A stretch of DNA of 64,000 nt. Origin: Roseomonas haemaphysalidis. Lineage in GTDB: Bacteria; Pseudomonadota; Alphaproteobacteria; Acetobacterales; Acetobacteraceae. Shown here piece by piece: positions 1-9,643 of this stretch. The stretch spans positions 1,967,001 to 2,031,000 of the forward strand of contig NZ_CP061177.1 in the NCBI RefSeq assembly GCF_017355405.1, given 5' to 3'. Position 1 is the first letter of the stretch. Each line of letters begins with the position of its first letter. The position numbers and the translations under genes are program-made. The notes beneath the pieces are model-generated. The model had not been told where the DNA came from and made no database searches. It saw only the letters and a list, made by a program, of their open reading frames with translations.

Positions 1-906
1 GGCGCGGGGCAGCGCCGGCAGCCCCGCCACGGCGGCCACGGCGGCGGCCTCGTCCTCCACCAGAAAGCCGCTGATGCCGTGCTCGACCAGCTCCGGCATG
101 CTGCCGCGGCGGAAGGCCACGACCGGCGTGCCGCAGGCCATGGCCTCCACCACGGACAGGCCGAAGGGCTCGTCGAAATGGATCAGGTGCAGCAGGCCCA
201 GCGCGCCACCCAGCAGCGCGTCCCGCTCGGCCGGCCCGGCGACGCCGACATAGCGCACCCGGTCGGACAGGTGGGGCGCCACCTCGCGGTCGAAATAGCC
301 CTGGTCCTGCACCAGCCCGGCCAGCACCAGCGGCAGCCCGGCCGCCCGCGCCACGCGGATGGCGTCCGCCGCCCCCTTGTCCGGATGGATGCGGCCGAAG
401 AACAGCAGATAGCCGCCCGGCTCCGGCCGGAAGGTGAACTCCGCCGCCGGGATGCCGTGGTGCACCGTGCTGAGGTAGCGCAGCGCCGGGTGCCGGTCGG
501 CGTCCGAGATCGCCACGAAATGGGTTTTCCCGTCAAAGGCGCGGTAGGCGGGCAGGATGCGCTCGCCGGAAAAGCCGTGGATGGTGGTGACCATCGGCGT
601 TGGCACCAGGCTGGCATAGCTCAGCGGCAGGAAGTCGTAGTGGTTGTGCAGCAGGTCGAAGCCGGCGGCGCCGCCGAAGGCATGGGCGAGGTGCAGCGAT
701 TCCCACACCTTGGCATCCATGCCCGGCGTTTCTTCGTAGGGCGTGGGCACCACGGCGCTGAGCCGCGCACCCGTCTGTGCATCGGCGGTGGCGAACAGCG
801 TCACCTCGGCGCCCGCCGCCACCAGCCCCTCGGTCAGCAGCGACACCACGCGCTCCCACGGGCCGTAGCGGCGCGGCGGCACCCGCCAGGCGATCGGCGC
901 GATCAT
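1..906 (-). CDS. GT4 glycosyltransferase, 3' end outside window
   Basis: The reverse strand reads a group-1 (GT4, GT-B fold) glycosyltransferase running off the left edge. Near the N-terminus is the P-P-R-R-Y-G-P-W-E pattern typical of GT4 proteins; the second lobe has FFGRIHPDKG and then the nucleotide-sugar site LIHFDEPFGLSVVEAMACGTPVV with its E-x7-E spacing. It should transfer a sugar from a nucleotide donor in the cytoplasm; donor and acceptor are unknown. The frame is the same as that of the upstream glycosyltransferase and is separated from it only by that gene's TGA (961-963). No ATG, GTG or TTG occurs before the ATG at 906, and starting there trims the first beta strand, so the true start is uncertain (a CTG start is possible). 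Confidence 0.85.
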   Translation of the reverse strand, partial: MIAPIAWRVPPRRYGPWERVVSLLTEGLVAAGAEVTLFATADAQTGARLSAVVPTPYEETPGMDAKVWESLHLAHAFGGAAGFDLLHNHYDFLPLSYASLVPTPMVTTIHGFSGERILPAYRAFDGKTHFVAISDADRHPALRYLSTVHHGIPAAEFTFRPEPGGYLLFFGRIHPDKGAADAIRVARAAGLPLVLAGLVQDQGYFDREVAPHLSDRVRYVGVAGPAERDALLGGALGLLHLIHFDEPFGLSVVEAMACGTPVVAFRRGSMPELVEHGISGFLVEDEAAAVAAVAGLPALPRA

Positions 907-960
907 GCCGACGCGCAGCGCGCGATCGGCCCGGGGGTGGCGGGCCAGGGGGTGCAGCGC

Positions 961-3204
961 TCAGTCCCCCGCCGGCGCGGCGACGGCGCGCGGCGGCATC
1001 ACCGGACCGGACGGCAACAGGGCGGCCACCGACGCCGCCTCGTATTCCGCGACGCCGAGCCACAGGGCCAGGGTGCTTTCGGCGCCCTGGTTGGCGTTGA
1101 GGCGGTCCCGGTGCAGGCCGTCCCGGCAGCCGCCGGTGCTGGCGTCGTACAGGCTGAGCTTCAGGGGGTTGCGCCCCAGCAGCCATTCCAGCGCGCGGCG
1201 GGCGGCGGCCAGCCACGACGCGTCGCCGGTGGCGCGGTGCGCTTCCAGCACGGCGGACACGGTGGCGTAGACCTCGATCGGCTGGCCGTCCCACAGCGGG
1301 CGCGCCTCGCCGGCGGCATAGCAGCGTTCCGAGCCCACCGGCAGAAAGCCGCCGTCGGGCGCGGTCTGCTGCTGTTCCAGCCAGCGCAGCGTGCTCAGCC
1401 CGGTGGCCAGCGCCGTGGCGTCCCCGAAGGCCCGGCCAAAGGCGATCAGCCCGTGCGGCAGCTTGGCGTTGCTGTAGCTCAGCGTGCTCTCGAACCAGGG
1501 CCAGGCGGGGGTGGCCACGGCGGCGTGCAGGCGCAGCAGGTTGGCGGCGTAGCGCCGGGCCAGAACGGCGCGCTGCAGCTCGTGCCCGCTTTGCAGCGCG
1601 TGCTCGGACAGCGCCATCAGCGCGATGGCCTGGGCGCGCGGGCTTTCCAGGGCACCGATGGCGGGCCAGGCGCGGTTCAGCACCTCTGCCGCCGCGCGCC
1701 CGATGCCGCCGCCGCCGCCGGCCGCCGCGACCAGGGCGCGCAGGCAGCGGGCCTGGGTGTTGTCGCCGCCGTCCTCGTCCAGCCAGCGGCGGTCATAGCC
1801 CATGAAGTTGCGGAACCGCCCGGTGGCCGGGTTCAGCCCGTGGTGCAGAAAGGACAGCGCCCGCCCGGCGATGCGCGCCGCCTCCGGCCGCTCCGGCAGC
1901 AGCGCCGCCAGGTGCAGCGCCCGGGCGTTGTCGTCCACTGTGTAGCCTTCGGACAGGTTGGGCAGGGCGTGCAGGGCGTGCTGGAACATGCCCGTGTCGT
2001 CCACCAGCGCGGCCACGTGGTCCAGCCGCGCGGCCGGCAGGCGCAGCGGCTGCTGCGGCAGGGCGGTGACCACGCGCAGGCTGCCGAACAGCGCCACGTA
2101 TTCGCCGGCGACGGCCGGCCAGCGCATCCGCTCGCCGAATTGCCGGGCGCGCTGTTCCAGCGCCTGCCGCCGCCCGGGCTCCGCCAGCAGCGACAGCAGC
2201 GCGCCGGCGATGGCCTGCGGGTCCTGAAACGGCACCAGCATGCCGCGGCCGTCGGCCAGCAGCTCCTCGGCGTGCCAGAAGGGGGTGGACACCACGGCGC
2301 GGCCGTTGCCCAGCGCGTAGGCCAGGGTGCCGGAGGTGATCTGCTCGCGCGTCAGGTAGGGCACCAGGTAGACGTCGGCGGCGGCCAGGTCGTGGATCAG
2401 CTCCTCGTTGTCCACGAAGCGGTCGTCAAAGCGCAGGTGGTCGGCCACGCCCAGCTCCGCCGCCAGCGCCTTCAGCGAATCCCGGTACGCCTCGCCGTGC
2501 CGGGCGCGGATGTGCGGATGGGTTTCGCCCAGCACCAGGTAGGTGAGGTCGGGCACGGCGGCCACCACGGCGGGCAGCGCGCGGATCGCCGTCTCGATGC
2601 CCTTGTTGGGGGACAGCAGGCCGAAGGTCATCACCAGGGTGCGGCCGGTCAGGCCGAGGTCGGCCTTGGCCACCGCGCGCTCCGTGGCCGAGACATGCAC
2701 CCCGTGGTGGATAAAGGCGATCTTGTCGCGCGGGATGCCCTGCGCCACCAGCAGCCGCACGGCGCGCTCGCTCATCACCACCAGGCGGGCGGACAGGGCG
2801 GACAGCTCCTCGATCACCGCCCACTGCTCGGGCGTGAAGCTTTCCAGCACGGTGTGCAGCGTGGTGACCACGGGCGCGCGCACCCGACGCAGCAGCGTCA
2901 GAAGAAAGCTGCCGGCCGGGCCGCCGAAGATGCCGAACTCATGCTGCACGCACAGCACGTCGATGTTGCGGGCGTTCAGGGCGTCGGCCGTGGCCTCGTA
3001 GGCCGCGAGGTCGTCCTGCGCCACGGACAGCTGCACCACGGGCGGGTAGGCGTAGTCGCGGCCATCGTTCATCGCCACCACCAGCACCTCGGGCGCCGTC
3101 GGGTCGTTTGCCAGGCTTTCGGCCAGGTCGTCGGTGAATGTCGCGATACCGCAACGACGGGGCGAATGGTTGCCGAGCAGGGCGATCCGGGTGGCTGCGG
3201 TCAT
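961..3204 (-). CDS. GT4 glycosyltransferase with C-terminal alpha-helical domain
   Basis: This 747-residue protein has two parts. Residues 1 to about 375 form a GT4 glycosyltransferase: N-terminal ALLGNHSPRRCGIATFTDDL, then LLSPNKGIETAI, and a donor-site region around LVPYLTREQITSGTLAYALG. Residues from about 390 to 725 form a long helical domain with ordered aromatic and acidic motifs (EGYTVDDNARAL, WFESTLSYSNAKLPHGLI, NANQGAESTLALWL) that resembles the alpha/alpha toroids of carbohydrate-active enzymes. I infer a sugar-transfer role in envelope glycan or oligosaccharide metabolism; the second domain could bind or cleave a glycan. It is followed by a second GT4 in the same frame. The 220 bp upstream separate it from a divergent receiver-domain gene. 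Confidence 0.85.
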   Translation of the reverse strand: MTAATRIALLGNHSPRRCGIATFTDDLAESLANDPTAPEVLVVAMNDGRDYAYPPVVQLSVAQDDLAAYEATADALNARNIDVLCVQHEFGIFGGPAGSFLLTLLRRVRAPVVTTLHTVLESFTPEQWAVIEELSALSARLVVMSERAVRLLVAQGIPRDKIAFIHHGVHVSATERAVAKADLGLTGRTLVMTFGLLSPNKGIETAIRALPAVVAAVPDLTYLVLGETHPHIRARHGEAYRDSLKALAAELGVADHLRFDDRFVDNEELIHDLAAADVYLVPYLTREQITSGTLAYALGNGRAVVSTPFWHAEELLADGRGMLVPFQDPQAIAGALLSLLAEPGRRQALEQRARQFGERMRWPAVAGEYVALFGSLRVVTALPQQPLRLPAARLDHVAALVDDTGMFQHALHALPNLSEGYTVDDNARALHLAALLPERPEAARIAGRALSFLHHGLNPATGRFRNFMGYDRRWLDEDGGDNTQARCLRALVAAAGGGGGIGRAAAEVLNRAWPAIGALESPRAQAIALMALSEHALQSGHELQRAVLARRYAANLLRLHAAVATPAWPWFESTLSYSNAKLPHGLIAFGRAFGDATALATGLSTLRWLEQQQTAPDGGFLPVGSERCYAAGEARPLWDGQPIEVYATVSAVLEAHRATGDASWLAAARRALEWLLGRNPLKLSLYDASTGGCRDGLHRDRLNANQGAESTLALWLGVAEYEAASVAALLPSGPVMPPRAVAAPAGD

Positions 3205-3424
3205 TCAATATGGGTTCCGTCGGCGCCGGGCGCCGCGATGGTGGAGCAGCTGGGACGGGCCGCCGTTGTCGGCGGCCCTGGTGTTCAACGCGCGAAGCCC
3301 GCTGCGCGATGCACCGGCGGTGCGGGACGGCCCGTTTCACCGCTTCCCCGCCGCCTGTGCCGTTATCGTGACCGCGCTGTGCCAACGCCTGCATGAACAG
3401 GACGTTAACCCTGCAGCAACCGAG

Positions 3425-3796
3425 ATGGACACCATGCAGCCCCCCGCCAGCCCATGCCTGCTCCTGGTCGACGACGACCCGATGGTCCGCGCGTTGCTGA
3501 CCGTCGGCATGGAGGACCAAGGCTTCACGGTGGTGGAAGCGGCGAGCGGGGAAGCGGCGATGGCGCTGCTCGACGGCGGGCTGTCGCCTTCGGTGGTGGT
3601 CACCGACATCGACCTCGGCGGCGGCTGCAGCGGCGTGGAGCTGGCCGACCGGCTGCTGCACAGCCACCCCGGCCTGCGGGTGATCCTGATTTCCGGCCGC
3701 GGGCGGCAGCAGGGCGATGCGGCGCAGCGCCCGTTCCTGGTCAAGCCGTTTCCCCTGGCAACGCTGAGCCGGCTGGCGCACGGGGCGCCGCTTTAG
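3425..3796 (+). CDS. single-domain response regulator (CheY-like)
   Basis: The 123-residue protein is a lone receiver domain with no output domain. It shows the acidic cluster at D16-D18 (LLLVDDDP), the phospho-acceptor D61 in VVVTDIDL, S90 and the conserved K107 in FLVKPF. It should accept phosphate from a histidine kinase, but no kinase is encoded nearby. The start at ATG 3425 is chosen because the receiver fold begins about ten residues later; an in-frame ATG at 3434 is also possible, and longer upstream extensions show no conserved features. Its TAG stop overlaps the stop of the convergent phosphopantetheinyl transferase by two bases. Its partner and role are unknown. Confidence 0.8.
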   Translation: MDTMQPPASPCLLLVDDDPMVRALLTVGMEDQGFTVVEAASGEAAMALLDGGLSPSVVVTDIDLGGGCSGVELADRLLHSHPGLRVILISGRGRQQGDAAQRPFLVKPFPLATLSRLAHGAPL

Positions 3797-4494
3797 CCGA
3801 GCGGCGGGCAGGCCTCCATCACCGCCGCGGCGTCCGGCTCGGCACGAAGCCAGGCCACCGGCCGGTCGCTGGCCACGGCCAGTGCGCCGTGCGGCCAGTC
3901 GAGCAATTCGGCCGTCCAGGCGCGGTTGTCCGGAAAGCGGCCGTCGCCGATGGCGCGGATGGCGTCAGGGCCCAGGGCGAAGCCGCGGCCGTCGGCCTTG
4001 AGCACCGCCTCGCGCAGGCACCAGCGGCGCAGCAGGGCGCGGCCGGGATCGGCCGCCGCATGGATGCCGGCGCGTTCGGCATCGGTGAGCCAGCCCCCGT
4101 GGTCGGCCGGGTCGACCGGCTGCCAGGGCTCCAGGTCCAGCCCCAGGCGCAGGCCGCGTCCCAGCGCCACCCCCGCCCAGCCGCCGGCATGGCTGAAGGA
4201 GAAGTCGGCCCCGCCGCCGGCCAGCATGGGGCGGCCGCGGGCATCCCGGGTCCAGCCGCGCAGGTCGGCCAGGGCTTCCAGGCCGGCATCGGCCAGCAGC
4301 CACCGCAGCAGCAGCCGGGCCGTGGCGCGCGCCACCTGGTCTTCCGGGCGGCGGAAGCGGGCGACTTCCGGCCGCAAGGCCGCCGGCAGCCGCGCGAGCA
4401 GCAGCGGCAGCATGGCGGGTGCGGGCAGCCGGCACAGCGCCAGCCGCGCCTCGGGACGGGAAGGTCGCATGGCATGGTGTTGTGCCATGGCCAC
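3793..4494 (-). CDS. Sfp-type 4'-phosphopantetheinyl transferase
   Basis: The 233-residue protein has the Sfp/HetI-family signatures: FSFSHAGG (about 98-105), the Mg-binding LGLDLEP with D120 and E122, and WCLREAVLKADGRG with E162 and K166. This family moves the 4'-phosphopantetheine arm of CoA onto a serine of carrier proteins of polyketide, nonribosomal peptide, lysine or fatty acid synthesis. No carrier protein or megasynthase lies in the window, so the substrate must be elsewhere in the genome. Alternative in-frame ATGs at 4488 and 4470 precede the first conserved residues. It is convergent with the receiver-domain gene and stands alone on this strand. Confidence 0.88.
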   Translation of the reverse strand: MAMAQHHAMRPSRPEARLALCRLPAPAMLPLLLARLPAALRPEVARFRRPEDQVARATARLLLRWLLADAGLEALADLRGWTRDARGRPMLAGGGADFSFSHAGGWAGVALGRGLRLGLDLEPWQPVDPADHGGWLTDAERAGIHAAADPGRALLRRWCLREAVLKADGRGFALGPDAIRAIGDGRFPDNRAWTAELLDWPHGALAVASDRPVAWLRAEPDAAAVMEACPPLG

Positions 4495-4723
4495 GCCGGG
4501 CCGCGAACCATGCCGATGGCGTGGCCCCGGGTGCTAGTGGAGCGGTTGCCGATCGGCTATGGCGGAGGTGTCGGCATGGCAACACTCGTTGCCTCGGCCA
4601 GATGACTGCCGCGCCGCATGGCGGCCAGCCCCAGCAGGGCGGGCGTGGCAGCCGGGATGGAGTTCCGATTTGCCGATTTTGCGTTCCGAGCCCACGCCCC
4701 TGCCAGAACGCCGCAGTGGCAAC

Positions 4724-5275
4724 GTGTCCGTCACGCCGCTCGCCATCGAGGGGCCGCTGCTGGTGGAGGTGCGCCGCTTCGGCGACCACCGTGGCTTTTT
4801 CATGGAAACCCACAGCCAGCGCGACTTCGAGGCCGTGGGCATCGCCGAGCGCTTCGTGCAGGACAACCATTCCCGCTCGGCCGCCGTGGGCACGCTGCGC
4901 GGCATGCATTTCCAGCTGCCGCCGCACGCCCAGGCCAAGCTGGTGCGGGTGCTGCGCGGCCGCATCCTGGACGTGGTGGTGGACCTGCGGCGGGCCTCGG
5001 CGACCTTCGGGCGGCACGTCGCCTGCGAGCTGTCCGGCGATACGGGCGAGCAGTTCTTCGTGCCCGCCGGCTTCGCGCATGGCTTCGTGACGCTGGAGCC
5101 GGATACGGAGGTCGCCTACAAGGTGACCGACTACTACGCGCCGGAATGCGACCGCGGCCTGGCCTGGGACGATCCCGAGCTGGCGCTGCCCTGGCCCGCG
5201 CTGCCCGGCGGCCCCGTGCTGTCGGACAAGGACCGCCATCACCCGCGCCTGCGCGACCTTTCCGCTTCTTTCTGA
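4724..5275 (+). CDS. rfbC: dTDP-4-dehydrorhamnose 3,5-epimerase
   Basis: This is RmlC, the double epimerase that turns dTDP-4-keto-6-deoxy-glucose into dTDP-4-keto-L-rhamnose. The 183-residue form begun at GTG 4724 matches the usual family length and starts directly at the conserved strand ([19 protein letters not shown]). Visible landmarks are GTLRGMHFQ with the catalytic base H62, the cupin strand [21 protein letters not shown] around Y132 and the SDKDRHHP end with D168/D170. The open frame extends upstream to an ATG at 4559, but that stretch has no conserved residues and looks untranslated. It is the first of four rhamnose genes, in the order rfbC-rfbB-rfbD-rfbA. Confidence 0.93.
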   Translation: MSVTPLAIEGPLLVEVRRFGDHRGFFMETHSQRDFEAVGIAERFVQDNHSRSAAVGTLRGMHFQLPPHAQAKLVRVLRGRILDVVVDLRRASATFGRHVACELSGDTGEQFFVPAGFAHGFVTLEPDTEVAYKVTDYYAPECDRGLAWDDPELALPWPALPGGPVLSDKDRHHPRLRDLSASF

Positions 5276-5286
5276 GAGCTTTTCCC

Positions 5287-6357
5287 ATGCGCCTCATCGT
5301 CACCGGCGGCGCCGGCTTTATCGGCTCCGCCCTGGTCCGCCACCTGATCCATGACCTGGGGCACGAGGTGCTGGTGGTGGACAAGCTGACCTATGCGGGC
5401 GACCGCCGGACGCTGGCATCCTGCGAGGACGCGCCCGGCTTCCGCTTTCTGGAAGCCGACATCTGCGACGCGGAGCGCATGCGCGCGGCCTTCGGCGAAT
5501 ACGCGCCGGACGCGGTGATGCACTTGGCCGCCGAAAGCCATGTGGACCGCTCCATCGCCTCTGCCGCGCCGTTCATCCACACCAACGTGGTGGGCACCAT
5601 GGTGCTGCTGGAAGCCGCGCGTGCGCTGGTGGCCGGCTATGATGCCGCGCGGCGCGGGGCCTTCCGCTTTCTGCACGTCTCGACGGACGAGGTGTTCGGC
5701 TCGCTCGGCCCCACCGGCGCCTTCACGGAAACCACGCCCTACGACCCGCGCTCGCCTTATTCGGCCAGCAAGGCGGGGTCGGACCACCTGGCGCGGGCGT
5801 GGCACGAGACCTATGGCCTGCCCACCATCGTCACCAACTGTTCCAACAACTACGGGCCCTACCACTTTCCGGAGAAGCTGATCCCGCTGGTGACGCTGAA
5901 CGCGCTGGAAGGCCTGCCGCTGCCGGTCTACGGCGATGGCGGCAACGTGCGCGACTGGCTGTTCGTGGAAGACCATGCGCGGGCGCTCGCCGCCGCGGTG
6001 CTGCGCGGCAAGCCGGGCGAGACCTATGCCATCGGCGGCCGCGCCGAGCGCACCAACCTGCAGGTGGTGCATGCCATCTGCGACACGCTGGACCGCCTGC
6101 GTCCCGGCCCCAGGCCGCGCCGCGAGCTGATCGCCTTTGTGGCCGACCGCCCGGGCCACGACCGCCGCTACGCCATCGACCCCGCCAAGATCGAGCGCGA
6201 ATTGGGCTGGCGCTCCTCCGTCACCTTCGAGCAGGGGATCGAGCGCACCGTCGCGTGGTATCTGGACAACGAGGCCTGGTGGCGGCCGCTGCGGGACAAG
6301 GTCTATGGCGGCCAGCGCCTCGGCCTGCTCGACACGCCCGCCAAGGCGGCCGGCTGA
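5287..6357 (+). CDS. rfbB: dTDP-glucose 4,6-dehydratase
   Basis: RmlB of the extended SDR family removes water from dTDP-glucose to give dTDP-4-keto-6-deoxy-glucose, using bound NAD. The 356-residue sequence shows the TGGAGFIGS nucleotide site (6-14), [11 protein letters not shown], the STDEVFGSL catalytic segment (T133-D134-E135), Y158-x3-K162 in [27 protein letters not shown] and the C-terminal [11 protein letters not shown] motif. All catalytic residues are present. It starts 11 bases after rfbC stops, and its TGA shares its A with the ATG of rfbD, so translation of the pair is probably coupled. Confidence 0.96.
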   Translation: MRLIVTGGAGFIGSALVRHLIHDLGHEVLVVDKLTYAGDRRTLASCEDAPGFRFLEADICDAERMRAAFGEYAPDAVMHLAAESHVDRSIASAAPFIHTNVVGTMVLLEAARALVAGYDAARRGAFRFLHVSTDEVFGSLGPTGAFTETTPYDPRSPYSASKAGSDHLARAWHETYGLPTIVTNCSNNYGPYHFPEKLIPLVTLNALEGLPLPVYGDGGNVRDWLFVEDHARALAAAVLRGKPGETYAIGGRAERTNLQVVHAICDTLDRLRPGPRPRRELIAFVADRPGHDRRYAIDPAKIERELGWRSSVTFEQGIERTVAWYLDNEAWWRPLRDKVYGGQRLGLLDTPAKAAG

Positions 6358-7259
6358 TGCGCATCCTGGTTGCCGGCCGCACCGGCCAGCTGGCGGTGGC
6401 GCTGCAGGAGCGGCTGCCGCGCGACGGGCATGAGGTGGTGGCGCTGGAAGCGCCGCAGCTCGACCTCACCGACCGCGGCTCCATCGAGCGCGCCATCGAG
6501 AGCGCGGCGCCGGACGCCGTGGTCAACGCCGCCGCCTATACCGCCGTGGACAGGGCCGAGGAGCAGCGGGAGCTGGCCTTCGCGGTGAATGCCATCGGCG
6601 CCGGCATGCTGGCGGACGCGGTGGCCAAGCGCGGCCTGCCCTTCGTGCACATCTCCACCGACTACGTGTTTTCCGGCGACGGCGGCGCGCCCTATGCCGA
6701 GGATGCCGCGACCGGCCCCATGGGCGTCTATGGCGACAGCAAGCTGGCCGGCGAGCGGGCGGTGCTGATGCACAACCCGCGCAGCGCCATTCTGCGCACC
6801 GCCTGGGTGTGCGGGCCGCACGGCGCCAACTTCGTCAAGACCATGCTGCGGCTCGGTGCCGAGCGCGACAGCGTTTCCGTGGTGGCCGACCAGCAGGGCG
6901 CGCCGACCTTCGCGGCCGACCTGGCGGACGCCATCGCGCGCATGCTGCCGCGGCTTGCCACGGCGCCGGCCGGCGACGAGGCCTTCGGCCTGTTCCACCT
7001 GACCGGCCTGCCGCACACCACCTGGCACGGCTTCGCGGAAGCGATCTTCGCCGGCGCCGCCGCGCGCGGCCACACGGTGCCGGCATTGCGCGCCATCACC
7101 ACCGCCGAATACCCCACCCCCGCCCGCCGCCCGGCGGACGGGCGGCTGGATTGCGGACGCATCGCCCGCGTCCACGGCATCCAGGCGGCGGACTGGCGGC
7201 AGTCGCTGTCGCTGTGCCTCGACACCCTGATCGGTCCTGAAACGGAGACGCGCGCATGA
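6357..7259 (+). CDS. rfbD: dTDP-4-dehydrorhamnose reductase
   Basis: RmlD carries out the last step to dTDP-L-rhamnose, an NAD(P)H-dependent reduction of the C4 keto group. The 300-residue protein has the AGRTGQLA nucleotide loop (6-13), [24 protein letters not shown]125-x3-K129 in [10 protein letters not shown] and the [18 protein letters not shown] segment. It overlaps rfbB by one base and rfbA by four (ATGA at 7256-7259). The rest of the pathway sits on either side, so the assignment is secure. Confidence 0.95.
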   Translation: MRILVAGRTGQLAVALQERLPRDGHEVVALEAPQLDLTDRGSIERAIESAAPDAVVNAAAYTAVDRAEEQRELAFAVNAIGAGMLADAVAKRGLPFVHISTDYVFSGDGGAPYAEDAATGPMGVYGDSKLAGERAVLMHNPRSAILRTAWVCGPHGANFVKTMLRLGAERDSVSVVADQQGAPTFAADLADAIARMLPRLATAPAGDEAFGLFHLTGLPHTTWHGFAEAIFAGAAARGHTVPALRAITTAEYPTPARRPADGRLDCGRIARVHGIQAADWRQSLSLCLDTLIGPETETRA

Positions 7260-8128
7260 AGGGCATCATCCTGGCGGGCGGCAGCGGCACCCGGCTGCAC
7301 CCGGCGACGCTGGCCGTCTCCAAGCAACTGCTGCCGGTCTACGACAAGCCGATGATCTATTATCCGCTGTCCGTGCTGCTGCTGGCTGGCATCCGCGACA
7401 TCCTGATCATCTCCACGCCGCACGACCTGCCGCTGTTCAGGCGCCTGCTCGGCACCGGCGAGCAGTGGGGCATCTCACTTACCTACGTGGAGCAGCCGAG
7501 CCCGGACGGGCTGGCGCAGGCCTTCATCCTGGGCGAGGAGTTCCTGGCCGGCGGCCCGTCCACCCTGGTGCTGGGCGACAACATCTTCCATGGCCCCAAC
7601 CTGGACGACCAGCTCGCCCAGGCCGCCGGCGCGGCGGGGCAGGGCGCTTCCGTCTTCGCCTACCGCGTGGCCGACCCCGAGCGCTACGGCGTGGTGGAGT
7701 TCGACGAGCGCTACCGCGCGCTGTCGCTTGAGGAGAAGCCGGTCAAGCCGCGCTCCGACTGGGCGGTGACCGGACTCTACGTCTATGACGGCCGGGCACC
7801 GGCGCTGTCGCGCAGCCTGAAGCCCTCGGCGCGCGGCGAGCTGGAGATCACCGACCTGAATCGGCTGTACATGGAGGAAGGGACGCTCAACGTCACCCGC
7901 CTCGGCCGCGGCTATGCCTGGCTCGACACCGGCACGCATGACAGCCTGCTGGAAGCCGGCGAATACGTGCGTGCCATCGAGAAGCGCACCGGCATGAAGG
8001 TGGCGGCGCCCGAGGAGATCGCCTGGCGCCAGGGCTTCATCGACGACGACGCCCTGCGCGCCCTGGCCAAGCCGCTGAGCAAGGGCGGCTATGGCGCTTA
8101 TCTGGACGGGCTGATCGGCCACCGCTGA
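7256..8128 (+). CDS. rfbA: glucose-1-phosphate thymidylyltransferase
   Basis: RmlA joins glucose-1-phosphate and dTTP to form dTDP-glucose, the first step of the rhamnose pathway. The 290-residue protein begins with the nucleotidyltransferase signature [14 protein letters not shown], followed by [36 protein letters not shown] and [13 protein letters not shown], all typical of short-form RmlA. It is last in the rhamnose set. About 90 bases separate it from the start of the next glycosyltransferase, so the same transcript may continue into the polymer-assembly genes. Confidence 0.96.
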   Translation: MKGIILAGGSGTRLHPATLAVSKQLLPVYDKPMIYYPLSVLLLAGIRDILIISTPHDLPLFRRLLGTGEQWGISLTYVEQPSPDGLAQAFILGEEFLAGGPSTLVLGDNIFHGPNLDDQLAQAAGAAGQGASVFAYRVADPERYGVVEFDERYRALSLEEKPVKPRSDWAVTGLYVYDGRAPALSRSLKPSARGELEITDLNRLYMEEGTLNVTRLGRGYAWLDTGTHDSLLEAGEYVRAIEKRTGMKVAAPEEIAWRQGFIDDDALRALAKPLSKGGYGAYLDGLIGHR

Positions 8129-8218
8129 GCAGTGTGCGGCAGGCCCCGCCCGGCTTGCCGCTTCGCGCCCGCCCCCGGCCCGGGGGTCCACCGACCAGCG
8201 AGCGATCCATACGCCCCC

Positions 8219-9631
8219 ATGTCCGCATTTCCGCCCCCCGCCGCGCCGGCACCGCATGAATCCCTGCTGCCCGCGGAAATCCTTGCCGCGCAGATGCGCC
8301 GCGACCGCGACCGCCTGGCGGCATCCGAGATGATGATCGCGGTGCTGCAGGAACAGCAGCGCCGGCTGGAGCGCACGCCGCCGCAGCGCGCCCTGCGGCA
8401 GTTGCAAAGCGCTTATCGCCGCCTGCCGGTCAGCCTGCGGGCCGCCGTACGGCGCCTGCGGGGTGGCGTGCCCGGGGCGGCGCAGGCGCCGGGCGCGGCG
8501 GCGGTGGCCGTGGTCCCGCCGGCCAGCCGCGGGCAGGCGCTGGTAATCGACGACCATTGGCCGCAGCCGGACCGCGACGCCGGGTCGGTGGAAATCGTCA
8601 ACCTGGTGCGGGCCCTGATGGCGCTGGGCTTCGATGTGGTGCTGGCCGCGGCGCGCGACCACGCCGGCGCGCATCCCGCCCGCCTGGCGCTGGAGCGTGA
8701 TGGCATCCGCTGCCTGTGCCCGGCCGATGCCGCCTCGGTCGAGGATTACCTGGCGCAGCGCGGCAGCTGCCTGGACCTGTGCGTGTTGTGCCGCGTGTAT
8801 TGCGGCGGGCGGTTTCTGGAGGCGGCGCTGCGCGACGCCCGCCGCAGCCGCATCCTGTTCAACACCATCGACCTCAACTACCTGCGCGAGGAGCGCCGGG
8901 CGCGGCTGCAGCAGGACGAGGCCGCCCTGGCCATCGCCGCGCAGGTGCGCATTCGCGAGGAACAGCTGATCCGCGCCAGCGATGCCACGCTGGTGGTGTC
9001 GCGCGCCGAGCTGGAGCTGCTGGCGCAGACCGTCCCCGAGGCGCTGGTGGCCGAGCTGCCGCTGGCCCGCCCGCTGTCGCCGCCGGCCACGCCCTTCGCC
9101 GGCCGCAGCGGCATCGGCTTCATCGGCGGCTTCGCGCACGCCCCCAACGTCGATGCCGTGCGCTATTTCCTGGATGAGATCTGGCCGCTGGTGCTGCGCC
9201 GGCTGCCGGAGCTGGAATTGACCATCGTCGGCCCCGATTTCCCGGTCGGCCTGTTGCACGGCGTGCCGGGGCGAGTGCGCGCGCTGGGGCAGCTGCCGGA
9301 GATCGGCCCCTGGCTGGAAGGCCTGCGGCTGACCGTGGCGCCGTTGCGCTTCGGCTCCGGCGCCAAGGGCAAGGTGGCGTCCAGCCTGGCCGCTGGCGTG
9401 CCGTGCATCGTCACGCCCGTGGCGGCCGAGGGGATGCTGCTGGACGGCGGGGCGGGCGTGCTGGTGGGCGACACCCCGGAGGCTTTTGCCGCCCGGCTGT
9501 GCGAGGCCTATGCCGATGAGGCGCTGTGGCGCGGTCTGTCGGCGTCCGGCCTGGCGCATGCGGCCGCGCATCTGTCGCCGGAGGCTTGGCGGGCGCGGCT
9601 CGACCGGCTGCTGCTGCAGATCGGACTTTAG
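8219..9631 (+). CDS. GT4 glycosyltransferase with N-terminal helical region
   Basis: The 470-residue protein has a short N-terminal helical, Q/R-rich segment and then a GT4-like two-lobe fold. Recognisable parts are QALVIDDHWPQPDRDAGS near the start of the first lobe, FNTIDLNYLREERRAR, and the second lobe GFIGGFAHAPNVDAVRYF through LRFGSGAKGKVASSLAAGVP, which is characteristic of group-1 glycosyltransferases of O-antigen and capsule loci. I infer it adds a sugar to the polymer whose rhamnose donor is made by the preceding genes. The ATG at 8219 is preferred because the open sequence upstream of it is low-complexity P/R-rich and unlikely to be translated. Confidence 0.82.
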   Translation: MSAFPPPAAPAPHESLLPAEILAAQMRRDRDRLAASEMMIAVLQEQQRRLERTPPQRALRQLQSAYRRLPVSLRAAVRRLRGGVPGAAQAPGAAAVAVVPPASRGQALVIDDHWPQPDRDAGSVEIVNLVRALMALGFDVVLAAARDHAGAHPARLALERDGIRCLCPADAASVEDYLAQRGSCLDLCVLCRVYCGGRFLEAALRDARRSRILFNTIDLNYLREERRARLQQDEAALAIAAQVRIREEQLIRASDATLVVSRAELELLAQTVPEALVAELPLARPLSPPATPFAGRSGIGFIGGFAHAPNVDAVRYFLDEIWPLVLRRLPELELTIVGPDFPVGLLHGVPGRVRALGQLPEIGPWLEGLRLTVAPLRFGSGAKGKVASSLAAGVPCIVTPVAAEGMLLDGGAGVLVGDTPEAFAARLCEAYADEALWRGLSASGLAHAAAHLSPEAWRARLDRLLLQIGL

Positions 9632-9643
9632 CCCCGCCGCCGC

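Noticed and set aside
79..3396. A 1,105-residue open frame on the plus strand opposite the two GT4 genes
   Set aside because: It is Q/H/R/G-rich low-complexity sequence with no domain motifs and lies antisense to clear glycosyltransferases; it arises from high G+C third positions.
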